A stretch of 34,943 nucleotides of DNA from CBFHWY01 sp965659675. Lineage in GTDB: Bacteria; Bacteroidota; Bacteroidia; Flavobacteriales_G; Salibacteraceae. Of this stretch, positions 8,240 through 17,400 are shown piece by piece (positions within the stretch are counted from its first letter, which is position 1; every line of letters begins with the position of its first letter). The position numbers and the translations under genes were made by a program. The notes under the pieces were generated by a model. That model ran no database searches, was not told the DNA's origin, and worked only from the letters and a program-made list of their open reading frames with translations. The stretch is from NCBI GenBank assembly GCA_965659675.1, contig CBFHWY010000026.1:1-34943 (forward strand), given 5' to 3'.

Positions 8240-9991
8240 TCATCTATCCTTAAATTGCATATCAAAGAGCATTTTATAATGTCCCTCTTGTTCTATAAGC
8301 TCGTGATGAGTGCCACTTTCCTTAATTCTACCCTTATCCATAACAATGATCTTATCGGCCTTTTGAATAGTGGCAAGTCTGTGGGCGATAATGAGTGAGG
8401 TACGATCCTGGGTTACCTTCTCACTGGCCTCCTGAATCATGAGTTCAGATTCTGTATCCACAGAAGAAGTGGCTTCATCGAGGATAAGGATCTCAGGATT
8501 ATACACATAGGCTCGGATAAAGGCCAGGAGCTGTCGTTGTCCAACGGACAATACGCCACCACGCTCTTTCACATCAAAATCATAGTCACCCGGCAATCGC
8601 ATGATGAAGTCATGAGCACCAACAGCTTTTGCGGCTTTGATCACCTCTTCACGACTGATTGCTTGATTGCCCAGGGTGATATTATTCAAAATACTGTCGG
8701 AGAATAGAAAAACATCCTGAAGCACCACTCCGATGTGTGTTCTCAGGCTTACAAGGTCATATTCACGAATATTTATCCCATCGATATAGATGTCACCTTT
8801 TTGGAACTCATAAAATCGATTTAAGAGGTTTACGACCGAACTCTTTCCTGCTCCAGTTGCCCCCACAAAGGCAACCTTTTCTCCTGGGGCTATCTTGAAA
8901 CTCAGATCCTTGAGAACATAGTCTTCATCTTTATAAGCGAACCAGACCTTCCTAAACTCGATCGACCCTTTAATATCATTTGCTGGAATCTCCCCAATGT
9001 CTTCGATCTCAGCATCCGTATCGATCACCTTAAATACCCGTTCTGATCCTACCATTCCCATTTGGAGGATATTAAAACGATCGGCTAGCTGTCTGATTGG
9101 GCGATAAAGCATGTAGATATAAAGGATGAATGCCACCAGATTTCCGTAACTCACGCGATCTGCGATGGCTTCTTTACCCCCAAACCAAACCAGTAGCGCC
9201 AGCGAACATGCACTCAGTATCTCTACAACTGGAAAGAAAATGGCGTTGGCATAAACGGTGCGAATGTGAGCATTCATGTGCTTTTGATTGATCTGCTCAA
9301 ATTTTTTCATCTCTCGCTGTTCCCGATTAAATATCTGAACGATATTCATTCCAGTAATATGCTCCTGAACGAAGGTATTGAGGCGGGAAACCTGGGTTCT
9401 AACCTCCTGAAAGGCGCTTTTTATGCTTCTCTGAAAGATCCTTGTGGCGATCAGTAGAATTGGAATGGTGGAAACGCTGAAGAGACTTAATCGCCAGTCT
9501 GTGTAGAACATGATCATGAGAACAAAGACCAGTTTCAGGATGTCTCCAATGATGATCAGGATTCCATCAGAAAAAATGTTGGAGATGGTCTCTATATCAG
9601 AAACACAGCGGGTAACCAGTGTGCCGATCGGCGTTCTGTCGAAGTATTTGAGTTTAAAACTCGAGATCTTTTGGTAGACCTCCATTCTTATATCGCGAAT
9701 GATGCTTTGTCCGACCCAATTGGCAAGATAGGTCTGATAATATTGAGTGAAGGCTTCAAATATCAGGAAGAACAGCATGAGAAGTGTCATCCAGAAAAGT
9801 GCGTTGAGGTCGGGACTCAGCACCGTATTATCCAGGGTATATTGGATCAATAAAGGTCTGACAGGCGCAAGAGCAGCAGATAGTATGGTAAGGGCACCAG
9901 TTAGTATGAAGGTGCTTTTATAGGGACGTGAATAACTGAGTACCCTGCGAAACAGTCCAAAATCAAATGCTTTTCCGCTTACCTCACTCAT
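8240..9991 (-). CDS. ABC exporter, fused permease and ATPase (MsbA/ABCB-like)
   Basis: A half-transporter of 583 residues: an ABC type-1 exporter membrane domain with six helices (residues about 1-310) followed by a nucleotide-binding domain. Walker A is GATGAGKS (377-384), the signature reads LSVGQRQLLAF in place of LSGGQ, Walker B is ILILDEATSSVD and the switch histidine is in IIAHRLATI. Such proteins dimerise in the inner membrane and export lipids, peptides or drugs; the substrate cannot be told from sequence. I chose ATG 9991 (MSEVSGKAFDFG), giving an ATGAGTGA overlap with the truA stop. A TTG at 10018 would add nine residues and enlarge the overlap. The serine-valine change in the signature (LSVGQ) is frequent in this subfamily. 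It is probably co-transcribed with truA. Confidence 0.93.
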   Translation of the reverse strand: MSEVSGKAFDFGLFRRVLSYSRPYKSTFILTGALTILSAALAPVRPLLIQYTLDNTVLSPDLNALFWMTLLMLFFLIFEAFTQYYQTYLANWVGQSIIRDIRMEVYQKISSFKLKYFDRTPIGTLVTRCVSDIETISNIFSDGILIIIGDILKLVFVLMIMFYTDWRLSLFSVSTIPILLIATRIFQRSIKSAFQEVRTQVSRLNTFVQEHITGMNIVQIFNREQREMKKFEQINQKHMNAHIRTVYANAIFFPVVEILSACSLALLVWFGGKEAIADRVSYGNLVAFILYIYMLYRPIRQLADRFNILQMGMVGSERVFKVIDTDAEIEDIGEIPANDIKGSIEFRKVWFAYKDEDYVLKDLSFKIAPGEKVAFVGATGAGKSSVVNLLNRFYEFQKGDIYIDGINIREYDLVSLRTHIGVVLQDVFLFSDSILNNITLGNQAISREEVIKAAKAVGAHDFIMRLPGDYDFDVKERGGVLSVGQRQLLAFIRAYVYNPEILILDEATSSVDTESELMIQEASEKVTQDRTSLIIAHRLATIQKADKIIVMDKGRIKESGTHHELIEQEGHYKMLFDMQFKDR

Positions 9992-10730
9992 GCTTAAATA
10001 AGGATTGAGGGTAAACAATGTTTGTTAAAAAGAGTGCTTTTGCTGGTGCAGAGACACCAGCGGCGCTTCGTTCTCTTTTCTCAAGTATGTCGTCAATTTC
10101 AGATAAGCTGATCTTGCTTTGTCCGAGTTCAACCAAAGTGCCAACAATAGCCCTCACCATGTTCCTTAAGAAACGATTGGCCGTCACTCTGATCGTGATG
10201 ACCCTATCGTCGAGAATTTCCAGTTCGGTGAGTTTGCACATGTGGTGTTCTTTTTCATCGGCTTGCTTACAAAAGGCCCGGAAGTCTTTTTCTCCGATCA
10301 GTTTTTTGGCGCCCTTTCTCATCAGATCAATATCCAGATCTGACTGAATATACCAGGCGAAATCATTCAAAAAGGGATCTTTGTTTCTTGTGATCTGGTA
10401 TTCGTAAGTTCTTGAAGTGGCAGAGTATCGGGCGTGAGCATCATCACTTACCTTGTGTAGATCGATGATTGCAATAGTAGGTGGAAGCAATGCATTTAGT
10501 TTGTAGACCAGGTCAATATCTCCGGGACTTTCATCGAGAACAAAGTCTAGAAAAAACATGCGAGCGTGCACTCCAGTATCCGTTCTACCGCATCCAACAA
10601 CACTGATCTCTTTTCGGAGAATAGTGCTCAATGCCTTTTCTATCGTTTCCTGCACGCTGTCAGCATTTCTTTGCCTCTGCCATCCATGAAAGGCGCTGCC
10701 ATCATATGCGAGTTTCAGGAAGTATTTCAC
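9984..10730 (-). CDS. truA: tRNA pseudouridine(38-40) synthase TruA
   Basis: TruA converts uridines 38, 39 and 40 of the tRNA anticodon arm to pseudouridine. With a GTG start at 10730 the protein has 248 residues and begins KYFLKLAYDGSAFHGWQRQ, the usual N-terminus. The catalytic aspartate is D51 in GCGRTDTGVHAR. The family C-terminal motif RFLRNMVRAIVGTL is present. The frame extends upstream to an ATG at 10799, but those 23 residues (YQIKEQSFSRHK...) are unlike the family and would overlap the divergent phosphoesterase gene, so they are rejected. A TACTTTTG box stands four bases before the GTG. The 3' end overlaps the ABC exporter start by eight bases, which suggests translational coupling. 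Confidence 0.95.
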   Translation of the reverse strand: MKYFLKLAYDGSAFHGWQRQRNADSVQETIEKALSTILRKEISVVGCGRTDTGVHARMFFLDFVLDESPGDIDLVYKLNALLPPTIAIIDLHKVSDDAHARYSATSRTYEYQITRNKDPFLNDFAWYIQSDLDIDLMRKGAKKLIGEKDFRAFCKQADEKEHHMCKLTELEILDDRVITIRVTANRFLRNMVRAIVGTLVELGQSKISLSEIDDILEKRERSAAGVSAPAKALFLTNIVYPQSLFKHE

Positions 10731-10734
10731 GGGG

Positions 10735-10742
10735 CAAAAGTA
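10735..10742 (-). promoter_or_regulatory. -7 promoter element directly before truA
   Basis: The minus strand reads TACTTTTG, an exact TAnnTTTG box, followed by CCCC and the GTG start of truA. Transcription would begin almost at the start codon, giving a very short or absent leader. No TTG is found at the usual -33 position. The same arrangement occurs before ribBA. Confidence 0.45.
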
Positions 10743-10768
10743 GTGGAATAAGGCACTAACTTTATGGC

Positions 10769-11272
10769 GTGAAAAAGATTGCTCTTTTATCTGATACACA
10801 TTCCTACCTAGATCCTCGTTTTCTGAAATATTTCGAGCCTTGCGATGAGATCTGGCATGCTGGCGACATTGGAAACCTCGAGGTGACCGATGAACTGGAA
10901 AAGCTCACTAAAGTGAGAGCAGTTTACGGGAATATCGACAACCACCAGGTAAGAGCAGTGTGGCCTGAACATCAAAAGTTTAGGCTCGAAGGTGTTTCCG
11001 TTTGGATCACGCACATTGGCGGTTATCCAGGGCGATATGATCGAAGGGTATGGACAGAGATACAGGCCAATCCGCCTGCACTATTTATATGCGGGCATAG
11101 CCACATTCTTAAGGTTCAAAATGATAAGAAGCTTAGATTACTTCATATGAATCCGGGGGCCGCAGGAGCACATGGCTTTCACAAGAACCAAACGGCATTG
11201 AGATTTGAACTCAATATGGAAAGAATAGAGAACCTGGAAGTGATCGACCTAGGGCCGAAACGATTCCCCTAG
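10769..11272 (+). CDS. YfcE/MJ0936-family metallophosphoesterase
   Basis: A 167-residue single-domain phosphoesterase with the complete metal-binding motif set: SDTH (D9, H11), HAGDIGN, YGNID, THIGG and CGHSH. Members such as YfcE and MJ0936 are two-metal cytoplasmic phosphodiesterases; the natural substrate is generally unknown. The start is GTG at 10769 (KKIALLSDTHSY). An ATG five bases earlier is out of frame. Only 38 bases separate it from the truA start on the other strand, so promoters must overlap the neighbouring coding ends. Its TAG overlaps the stop of the PhoD-like gene as CTAG (11269-11272). Confidence 0.93.
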   Translation: MKKIALLSDTHSYLDPRFLKYFEPCDEIWHAGDIGNLEVTDELEKLTKVRAVYGNIDNHQVRAVWPEHQKFRLEGVSVWITHIGGYPGRYDRRVWTEIQANPPALFICGHSHILKVQNDKKLRLLHMNPGAAGAHGFHKNQTALRFELNMERIENLEVIDLGPKRFP

Positions 11273-12807
11273 TCTTTCTTCTCTTTTTCTTCTGGCTTTG
11301 GGCTATTCTCTGGCTCCGCCTCTTCTTCTCCTGGCACTGGGGCTTTCTCCTCAGCAGGAGCTTTGTCTTTAACTGGCGCCTTGTCTTCAGCTGGCGCTTC
11401 TTCTTTTAGCTCAGGAGCCTTTTCTTTCATTTCTGGCTCATCTTTAACTGGAGGATATCCGAAGTCTTCTCCCTTAAGCTCAGTTTTCCAAATTTCTTCT
11501 CCGTTGGCATTAAACAGACTCAGTTTAAGAACACGGTTCTTTCTCTTGCCTTTTACAAAGATCTCACCGAAGTTTCTTTCTGCCTTGTAAGAGCCCTCAA
11601 CCCGGTTTTCATTCTTTTCATCGTCGGCCACTGTGCTGGGTCCTGAAGTAAGAGGAGATACGGTGAAATCATAGATCGTATTCCCATTCTTCAACTTGAG
11701 CTTAGAGAGTTCTGAATGATGTCGGTCTCCCGTAACAAAAACGACTCCCTTGATATTCTCTTCCTCGATTCTTCGAAGGAGATACTCTCTCTCGTCGTAG
11801 TTTGCATAGTTCTCGTAGACCTTTGCCGTATTGAGGACCTGACTTCCACAAGCCACGATCTTGTATGGAGATCTGCTTCTTTTTAGCCCATCGATCAACC
11901 AATCGATCTGACCTTTTCCCAACATTTGGCTGTAACCTTTCTCATATTTTGCGGTTCGAAACCAGCGATCATCTAACATGAAAAAGTCAATGTCATTCCA
12001 TTGGAAAGAATAGGTGATCCCTCCCAGGTATGAATTACCTGAACCTGGATTTGGCCAAAAGAGATTAAAAGCCTCTTTGGTCTTATCCCTGTGATAGAAA
12101 GAGAAGGTAGCATCATTCGGACCGAAGTCATGATCATCCCAAATAGCATAATGATGGGTTTTGCCGAGGAAATTCTGCAATTCAGGAATAGCGCGCGTAT
12201 GGGAATGACGATGTAAGATCCCTGATCGGTTATTCCACTCTTTAGCTCTCAAATAAGTGTTGTCACCCAGCCAAAGCATAAGGTTGGGACTCCTATTCGA
12301 CATAGTCTCAAAGATCTCGTAACCTGCTCCGTATGGCTTACCTGGACGATCATAGCCTTCCTCGTTGATGTAGGTGCAGCTTCCCAGTGCAATTCTGAAG
12401 GCGGGTGGGTCGTACCGATACTCCCAAATATGTTGGGTTTGAAAGTTTTGAACCTTGTCTTCATGAACGATCTGAAATCCATTGATCAAAACGATGTACT
12501 CATATATCGTTCCCGGATTCAAATTAGAAAGAACAACCGTAGTTACGAAAGAGTCCTTGGCCAGTGTCTTTACTCGTTCCGAGGCGAAATTGTTCTTGGG
12601 TTCACCAAGGGGCCAATAGGCAAATTGAACATCTGCTTCTTCGGTGGTTTGAATCCATAGTGCTACCTCATTGGTGTAGGAGTAACCTACCATTGGGCCC
12701 GCCTTGATCAGCTCTTTTTGCTCCTGTGCAAAAGAATGTGTAGTGGAAAAAATAAGTAATGCTGCTGTGAGCAGTCTAAAAAGCGTAACCTGTTTCAAAA
12801 CCGACAT
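11269..12807 (-). CDS. PhoD-like exported phosphatase with acidic/lysine-rich tail
   Basis: A 512-residue exported phosphoesterase of the alkaline phosphatase D (PhoD) family. A signal peptide (residues 1-27, ending THSFAQ) is followed by an N-terminal Fn3-like domain (about 35-125) and the metallophosphatase domain. Metal-site motifs are visible: ALGSCTY, WLGDNTYLR, IWDDHDFGPND and VTGDRHHSE. PhoD enzymes cleave phosphomonoesters and diesters with Ca2+ and Fe3+. The last 60 residues are an unusual low-complexity tail made of K, E, P, A and D in repeated units such as KDKAPAEEKAP, not part of the family core. The start overlaps the upstream barrel gene by 32 bases, and its TAG overlaps the phosphoesterase stop. 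It is the third gene of the tsaD group. The exact substrate is unknown. Confidence 0.88.
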   Translation of the reverse strand: MSVLKQVTLFRLLTAALLIFSTTHSFAQEQKELIKAGPMVGYSYTNEVALWIQTTEEADVQFAYWPLGEPKNNFASERVKTLAKDSFVTTVVLSNLNPGTIYEYIVLINGFQIVHEDKVQNFQTQHIWEYRYDPPAFRIALGSCTYINEEGYDRPGKPYGAGYEIFETMSNRSPNLMLWLGDNTYLRAKEWNNRSGILHRHSHTRAIPELQNFLGKTHHYAIWDDHDFGPNDATFSFYHRDKTKEAFNLFWPNPGSGNSYLGGITYSFQWNDIDFFMLDDRWFRTAKYEKGYSQMLGKGQIDWLIDGLKRSRSPYKIVACGSQVLNTAKVYENYANYDEREYLLRRIEEENIKGVVFVTGDRHHSELSKLKLKNGNTIYDFTVSPLTSGPSTVADDEKNENRVEGSYKAERNFGEIFVKGKRKNRVLKLSLFNANGEEIWKTELKGEDFGYPPVKDEPEMKEKAPELKEEAPAEDKAPVKDKAPAEEKAPVPGEEEAEPENSPKPEEKEKKD

Positions 12808-13462
12808 GTATTTTCAAATTAGAACGATAAAATGGACCATAACCTAGATCTTGCAATGGAATATTGGAGGTTTGATTCCCCTGAGTTTCCTGCCAGAAAT
12901 TTCTCTTATAACCCAGACCAAAGTTAGTATCTAAGTACAAACCAAAAAAGTTTAATTGCACTCCTAATAAAAGGTTAGCATTAAATTCGGTACCTCTCAA
13001 GTAGCTTTGGAACTGATTTAGAAAGGGTTCTGAGATTTTCATGCTGGCCAAACTCGCATGCGGACCAATGTAAAATCCACTTGGAGCCAACTTGTTTTCC
13101 TTAACATCACGTAACAGATAAAATCTATGTGCGAGTTGAAAGCGATAGCCCCTGAAGATCCACTGATCAAAATTTGCGGGCATCCCAGGAGAATTTTGTA
13201 TTGCTCTAACAAGTAGGCCCTTGCCAAGATATGCAGCACTGATGAGTGAACTTTGATTAACGCCATGCACGATCTCAGCTGTTAATCCATACTGAGAGCT
13301 GAATGGGAATAAGGGACCAACGAGGACGGTGAAGGGGTTGGTTTTTAGAAGCAAATTGTCTTGCAAAGATTCATAATTGAGCTTTGGTGCAGACTGTTGC
13401 GCCTGTGCAAGCACAGCGTTGAGGCTCAAGATTATAAGGGTCCCGGTCAATAACTGTCTCAT
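12776..13462 (-). CDS. Predicted small outer-membrane beta-barrel protein
   Basis: I do not recognise a named family. The 228-residue protein has a signal peptide (MRQLLTGTLIILSLNAVLAQAQQ) and then alternating hydrophobic strands (for example LLLGVQLNFFGLYLDTNFGLGYKRNF). It ends with VGFETGYAF, an aromatic C-terminus typical of outer-membrane barrels inserted by BamA. The features KTNPFTVLVGPLFPFSSQYG and GFYIGPHASLAS resemble DUF3575-like Bacteroidota barrels. It starts four bases inside tsaD (ATGA overlap) and its end overlaps the PhoD-like gene by 32 bases, so all three are probably translated from one message. Confidence 0.75.
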   Translation of the reverse strand: MRQLLTGTLIILSLNAVLAQAQQSAPKLNYESLQDNLLLKTNPFTVLVGPLFPFSSQYGLTAEIVHGVNQSSLISAAYLGKGLLVRAIQNSPGMPANFDQWIFRGYRFQLAHRFYLLRDVKENKLAPSGFYIGPHASLASMKISEPFLNQFQSYLRGTEFNANLLLGVQLNFFGLYLDTNFGLGYKRNFWQETQGNQTSNIPLQDLGYGPFYRSNLKIHVGFETGYAF

Positions 13463-14481
13463 AGCACCATTCTAGCTTGAGGAGCTCCCTTTAATGCAGC
13501 GGTTTCACCCTGCACATATTTAAAGTATCCCACGATACCGATCATAGCTGCATTATCAGTGCAATATTCAAACTTTGGAATGAATGACTTCCACCCGTGT
13601 TTTACACATAGATCTTTAAACTTCGAACGCAGTAGTGAGTTGGCCGAAACCCCACCGGCAAGTGCTATATGTTCAATGCCCTCTTCTAGAGCAGCTTTTT
13701 CAAGTTTGTTCAAAAGCGTGTCAACGATCACTTTCTGAACCGAGGCGCATATATCGGACATATTCCTTTTCACAAAACCGGGGTCTTGCTTTTCGTGATC
13801 TCTCACAAAATAGAGAACAGCTGTTTTTAAACCACTGAAACTCATGTTTAATGCTGGAATATTAGCCTCGGGAAAACTGAAGGCATCTGCATTTCCATCC
13901 TTGGCGAGTTTATCTACTTCAGGTCCTCCAGGGTAGGGAAGTCCGAGGATCTTAGCAACTTTGTCGAAAGCTTCACCCGCGGCATCATCCAGACTTTCAC
14001 CTAACACCTTAAAGTCTTTGTGACTATCCACTCTTACGATCTGGGTGTGCCCTCCGCTCACGGTCAAACAGAGAAATGGAAATTCAGGATATGCTGTTTT
14101 TGAGTCAGCTACTATGAAATGCGCCAAAATATGGGCTTGCATATGGTGAACCTCTATAAGTGGGACCTCTAAGGCAAGACTAAGCCCTTTTGCAAAGCTA
14201 GACCCAACTAGCAAAGAACCAAGTAGTCCAGGACCTCTTGTGTAGGCAATGGCATCGATGTCTTCTTTTCTAATTCCGGATTGCTGGATCGCCTGATCTA
14301 CTACCGGCGTAATATTCTTCTGATGCTCACGCGATGCGAGTTCTGGAACCACACCACCGTAATCCTCATGTATTTTCTGAGTCGCAATGAGATTAGAAAG
14401 GACTTCTCTGCCTCTTAAAATAGCTGCGGATGTCTCATCGCAGGATGACTCTATTGCAAGTATGTGAGGGGTCTTTTTCAA
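13459..14481 (-). CDS. tsaD: tRNA N6-adenosine threonylcarbamoyltransferase TsaD
   Basis: TsaD transfers the threonylcarbamoyl group to A37 of ANN-decoding tRNAs (t6A), together with TsaB and TsaE. The 340 residues match the family. The N-terminal ASKHA motif ESSCDETSAAI, the metal-binding HHMQAH (H113, H117), SGGHTQ, and ALAGGVSANSLLR with CTDNAAM are all present. The only usable start is TTG at 14481: in-frame codons upstream reach a stop without ATG or GTG, and MKKTPHILAIESS is the expected N-terminus. The tamB-like gene starts 12 bases away on the other strand, so each gene's promoter lies inside the other. The downstream barrel gene overlaps by ATGA. Confidence 0.96.
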   Translation of the reverse strand: MKKTPHILAIESSCDETSAAILRGREVLSNLIATQKIHEDYGGVVPELASREHQKNITPVVDQAIQQSGIRKEDIDAIAYTRGPGLLGSLLVGSSFAKGLSLALEVPLIEVHHMQAHILAHFIVADSKTAYPEFPFLCLTVSGGHTQIVRVDSHKDFKVLGESLDDAAGEAFDKVAKILGLPYPGGPEVDKLAKDGNADAFSFPEANIPALNMSFSGLKTAVLYFVRDHEKQDPGFVKRNMSDICASVQKVIVDTLLNKLEKAALEEGIEHIALAGGVSANSLLRSKFKDLCVKHGWKSFIPKFEYCTDNAAMIGIVGYFKYVQGETAALKGAPQARMVL

Positions 14482-14493
14482 ATCGTTTGTACA

Positions 14494-17400
14494 ATGGGCA
14501 TTGCCTTACCTTTGCCTAAAGACGAAATTATCAAAAAACAGAACAGAAAATATTGGATTCTGCTATTGCTGGTCCTTTTGCTGATCGCCTTGCCACCGGT
14601 CCTTCTGAGTCTGTATTCAGTGCAATCTGCTCTCGCTCGCCTTACGCTCTCATTCGTTAACGACCGCTTTCAAACGCAGATCAGTTTAGATAGAGTAAAG
14701 ATCCGGTCTTTTTCGGAGCTGGAGTTTGGAGGGATTTTGGTCCTCGATGAGCACGCTGATACAATGATCTTCGTGAACTCTTTGTCGGTGGAGCTTAACA
14801 AGATCGACCTCACTGAACAGAACTTCTACCTGGAAGAACTGAAGATCGGCGAGGCAAAGGTTCAAATGAGAACTTATTTGGGGGACTCTACAAACAACCT
14901 TACATCATTCTTCGCTAAGTTCTCTTCTTCAGATTCTTCCGAATCTGATTTCAAATTGCGATGTGAGAACCTGAGTCTGGCTGAGTCTTATTTTCTGATC
15001 GATGATCAGAGAAAATATGACGAAGCTTACCAAATCGATTATGGTCATCTTGAGGTCAAATCAATTCGTCTGGCTGCTGAGCGAATTCAGATTGCGGGGC
15101 AGGAGCTTGAGGGAGCCATAAAAGACCTCTCCTTTCAAAACCCTTACATCAGCCTCACCGCCCTGCAGTCTCAATTTGAGCTCAATTCAGACTCGCTCAA
15201 ACTTCGAAACATGCATTTGCTCACCTACGCTTCCAATATCAATGCTGATTTTGAAATGAACTACAGCAAGGGCTTTGAGCAATTTACCGATGATGTCATC
15301 ATGAAGCTGGATTGCGAGTCATCGCTGATCCACTCAAATGATATCGCCGCCTTTACGGAGGAGATTTTGGGACTGAATCGCCCAATTTCAATTCATGGTA
15401 GGGTAGAGGGAAATGTGAATGATCTGGATTTTGAGGGATTTGAGCTCAACTTTGGAAAGAACATCGTGATCGATGGAAATGTGGGAAACCTCAGCAATAT
15501 TGAAGAGATCATTTTTGGAGATGTACACCTAAACTTTCAAGGTGACCTCGATTCAATTCCAAATTACCCATTCATTACTTCGGAAAGTGTTGATTTTCCT
15601 CAATTTCTTGCACAGCTCGGAGTTTTTCGGGCAGACCTTTACCTGGATGGAGACCTGAACGCTGTCAATGGAGAACTTGAGCTTGCTGATCAAAATGCCA
15701 GATTCAGCGCGGAATTTCAGGCAGCTGACCTTCTTAGCGACAGTTTAAGTATTTCAACAGCGGCTGATATTGAGCACCTGGATCCAGAAGCGCTCTTTGC
15801 CGTCCAGGATCTTAACGAGATCGAAGCAAAAATTGATCTCTACTGGAAAGGGACGGACCTGTATTCTTCTTTATCGAAGTTAGCCTTGGATATCAGTAAA
15901 ATGAAATATAGAGGCTATACTTACGATAGCATTTATGCCAGCGCTACACTCAATGAAAGTAAGCTAAGCTCCGACCTGATGGTCTATGATCAAAATATCA
16001 AGACCGTACTACATACCAATTCGTCGATTGGAGAGGAAGATTTCAGCACGGAAGGACGCTTATTGCTAAAGGGAATGCGGTCACATGAACTGGGACTTAC
16101 ACCTGATTTTGATAGTCTGGGTCTTGACTCACGCTTGATGTTTGCTCTGGATATTCGCTCAAATCATATAGCCAGTATCCAAATAGAAGTAGATACTATA
16201 AAGGTTTATAATCGCCATTTGGCCTATGGGGAATCTGCTTTGTCTTTCCTATACAAACCAGGTGAAAAGGACAGCTTCAATTTGGACTCTGAATTATTAA
16301 CACTTAAAGCGGAAGGTGATTTCAGTGATGTTGAACCACGTATGCTTTTTAATGAACTTATAGCCGACCTGGGCCTTAGCTCTAAAAGAAATCTAAATGA
16401 ATATCATGATCTTAATGTTACAAGCAGTTTTGGAGAAGTCAACCCTATCCTGGAGATCTTTCAATCAGAAATTAGGATAGAAAAAGGGGCAAGTGCTCAG
16501 TTTAATATGTCTGGTGAAAAGCGCTCTGCCAGCTTCAGTTTCATTTCTTCAAGGCTTTCACTTGGAGCGCTCATTTTCGAGGAACTGGATGCCAATTTGA
16601 ATGTAGAAGATGGACGAAGCCAATTAAATACGAATGCAAGTAGAATTTCTCTGGGCGACAGTCTGTCCAGTAAGAATCTCAAGCTTTCCCTTGCAGGAAT
16701 ACCAGACTCAATGACTCTTAAGCTATCACTCGATGATGATGCCCAATCTGACCTGGGTTTGAATCTGGCAGCCCTATTAAGCTTTGATAGAAACCAGATG
16801 GTCGTTGACCTGGAACCATCAGAACTGAGCATCGTGGATAGTCTGTGGCAGATAAACTCTGTGGCTGAACTCTATCTCGATTCTTCGGGCTTGTTAATTC
16901 CGCTGATCAATGCTCAATCGGGCTCAAAATTCTTAAACATCTCAGGGCGTGTAGGTGATGAAAGATCAGATAAACTAAGAGTGAGCTTTGAGCAACTGAA
17001 CCTTTCCAACGTTGGTGAGATAAGCAGTATAAAGGAGCTCCAGATGAAAGGTGGCTTAAGCGGCTATGTCGAAATGTACTCAATCCTGAACGATATTCAG
17101 TTGAGTGCGGAGTTGGATTTTACAGAGCTCGAGGTGAATGAGCAAATGCTCGGTTCCGGAAACTTTTCAGCCCTTTGGGACAAGGCTGATAAAGGACTTC
17201 GAGTGAGCGGAAACTTCCTTGATCAGCACAAACCAGTGATATGGTTCAATGGAAATTATTACCCAGAGGAAGTCGAGAATCAACTCGACTTTAATCTATT
17301 GACACGCGACTTAAAGCTGAAGGCCTTTGAGCCCTTTCTTGCTTCCTATATATCGGATGTAAGTGGTAGGATCAGCGGTGATCTCAAACTAAGCGGTAGC

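Noticed and set aside
10731..10799. Longer truA start at 10799
   Set aside because: The extra N-terminal residues are unlike any TruA, overlap the divergent gene and contain the promoter box.
14486..14514. TTTG-N17-TACCTTTG, a near-perfect plus-strand promoter
   Set aside because: It lies across and beyond the tamB-like ATG (14494), and no ATG or GTG in frame follows before the membrane helix, so it cannot serve that gene as annotated.
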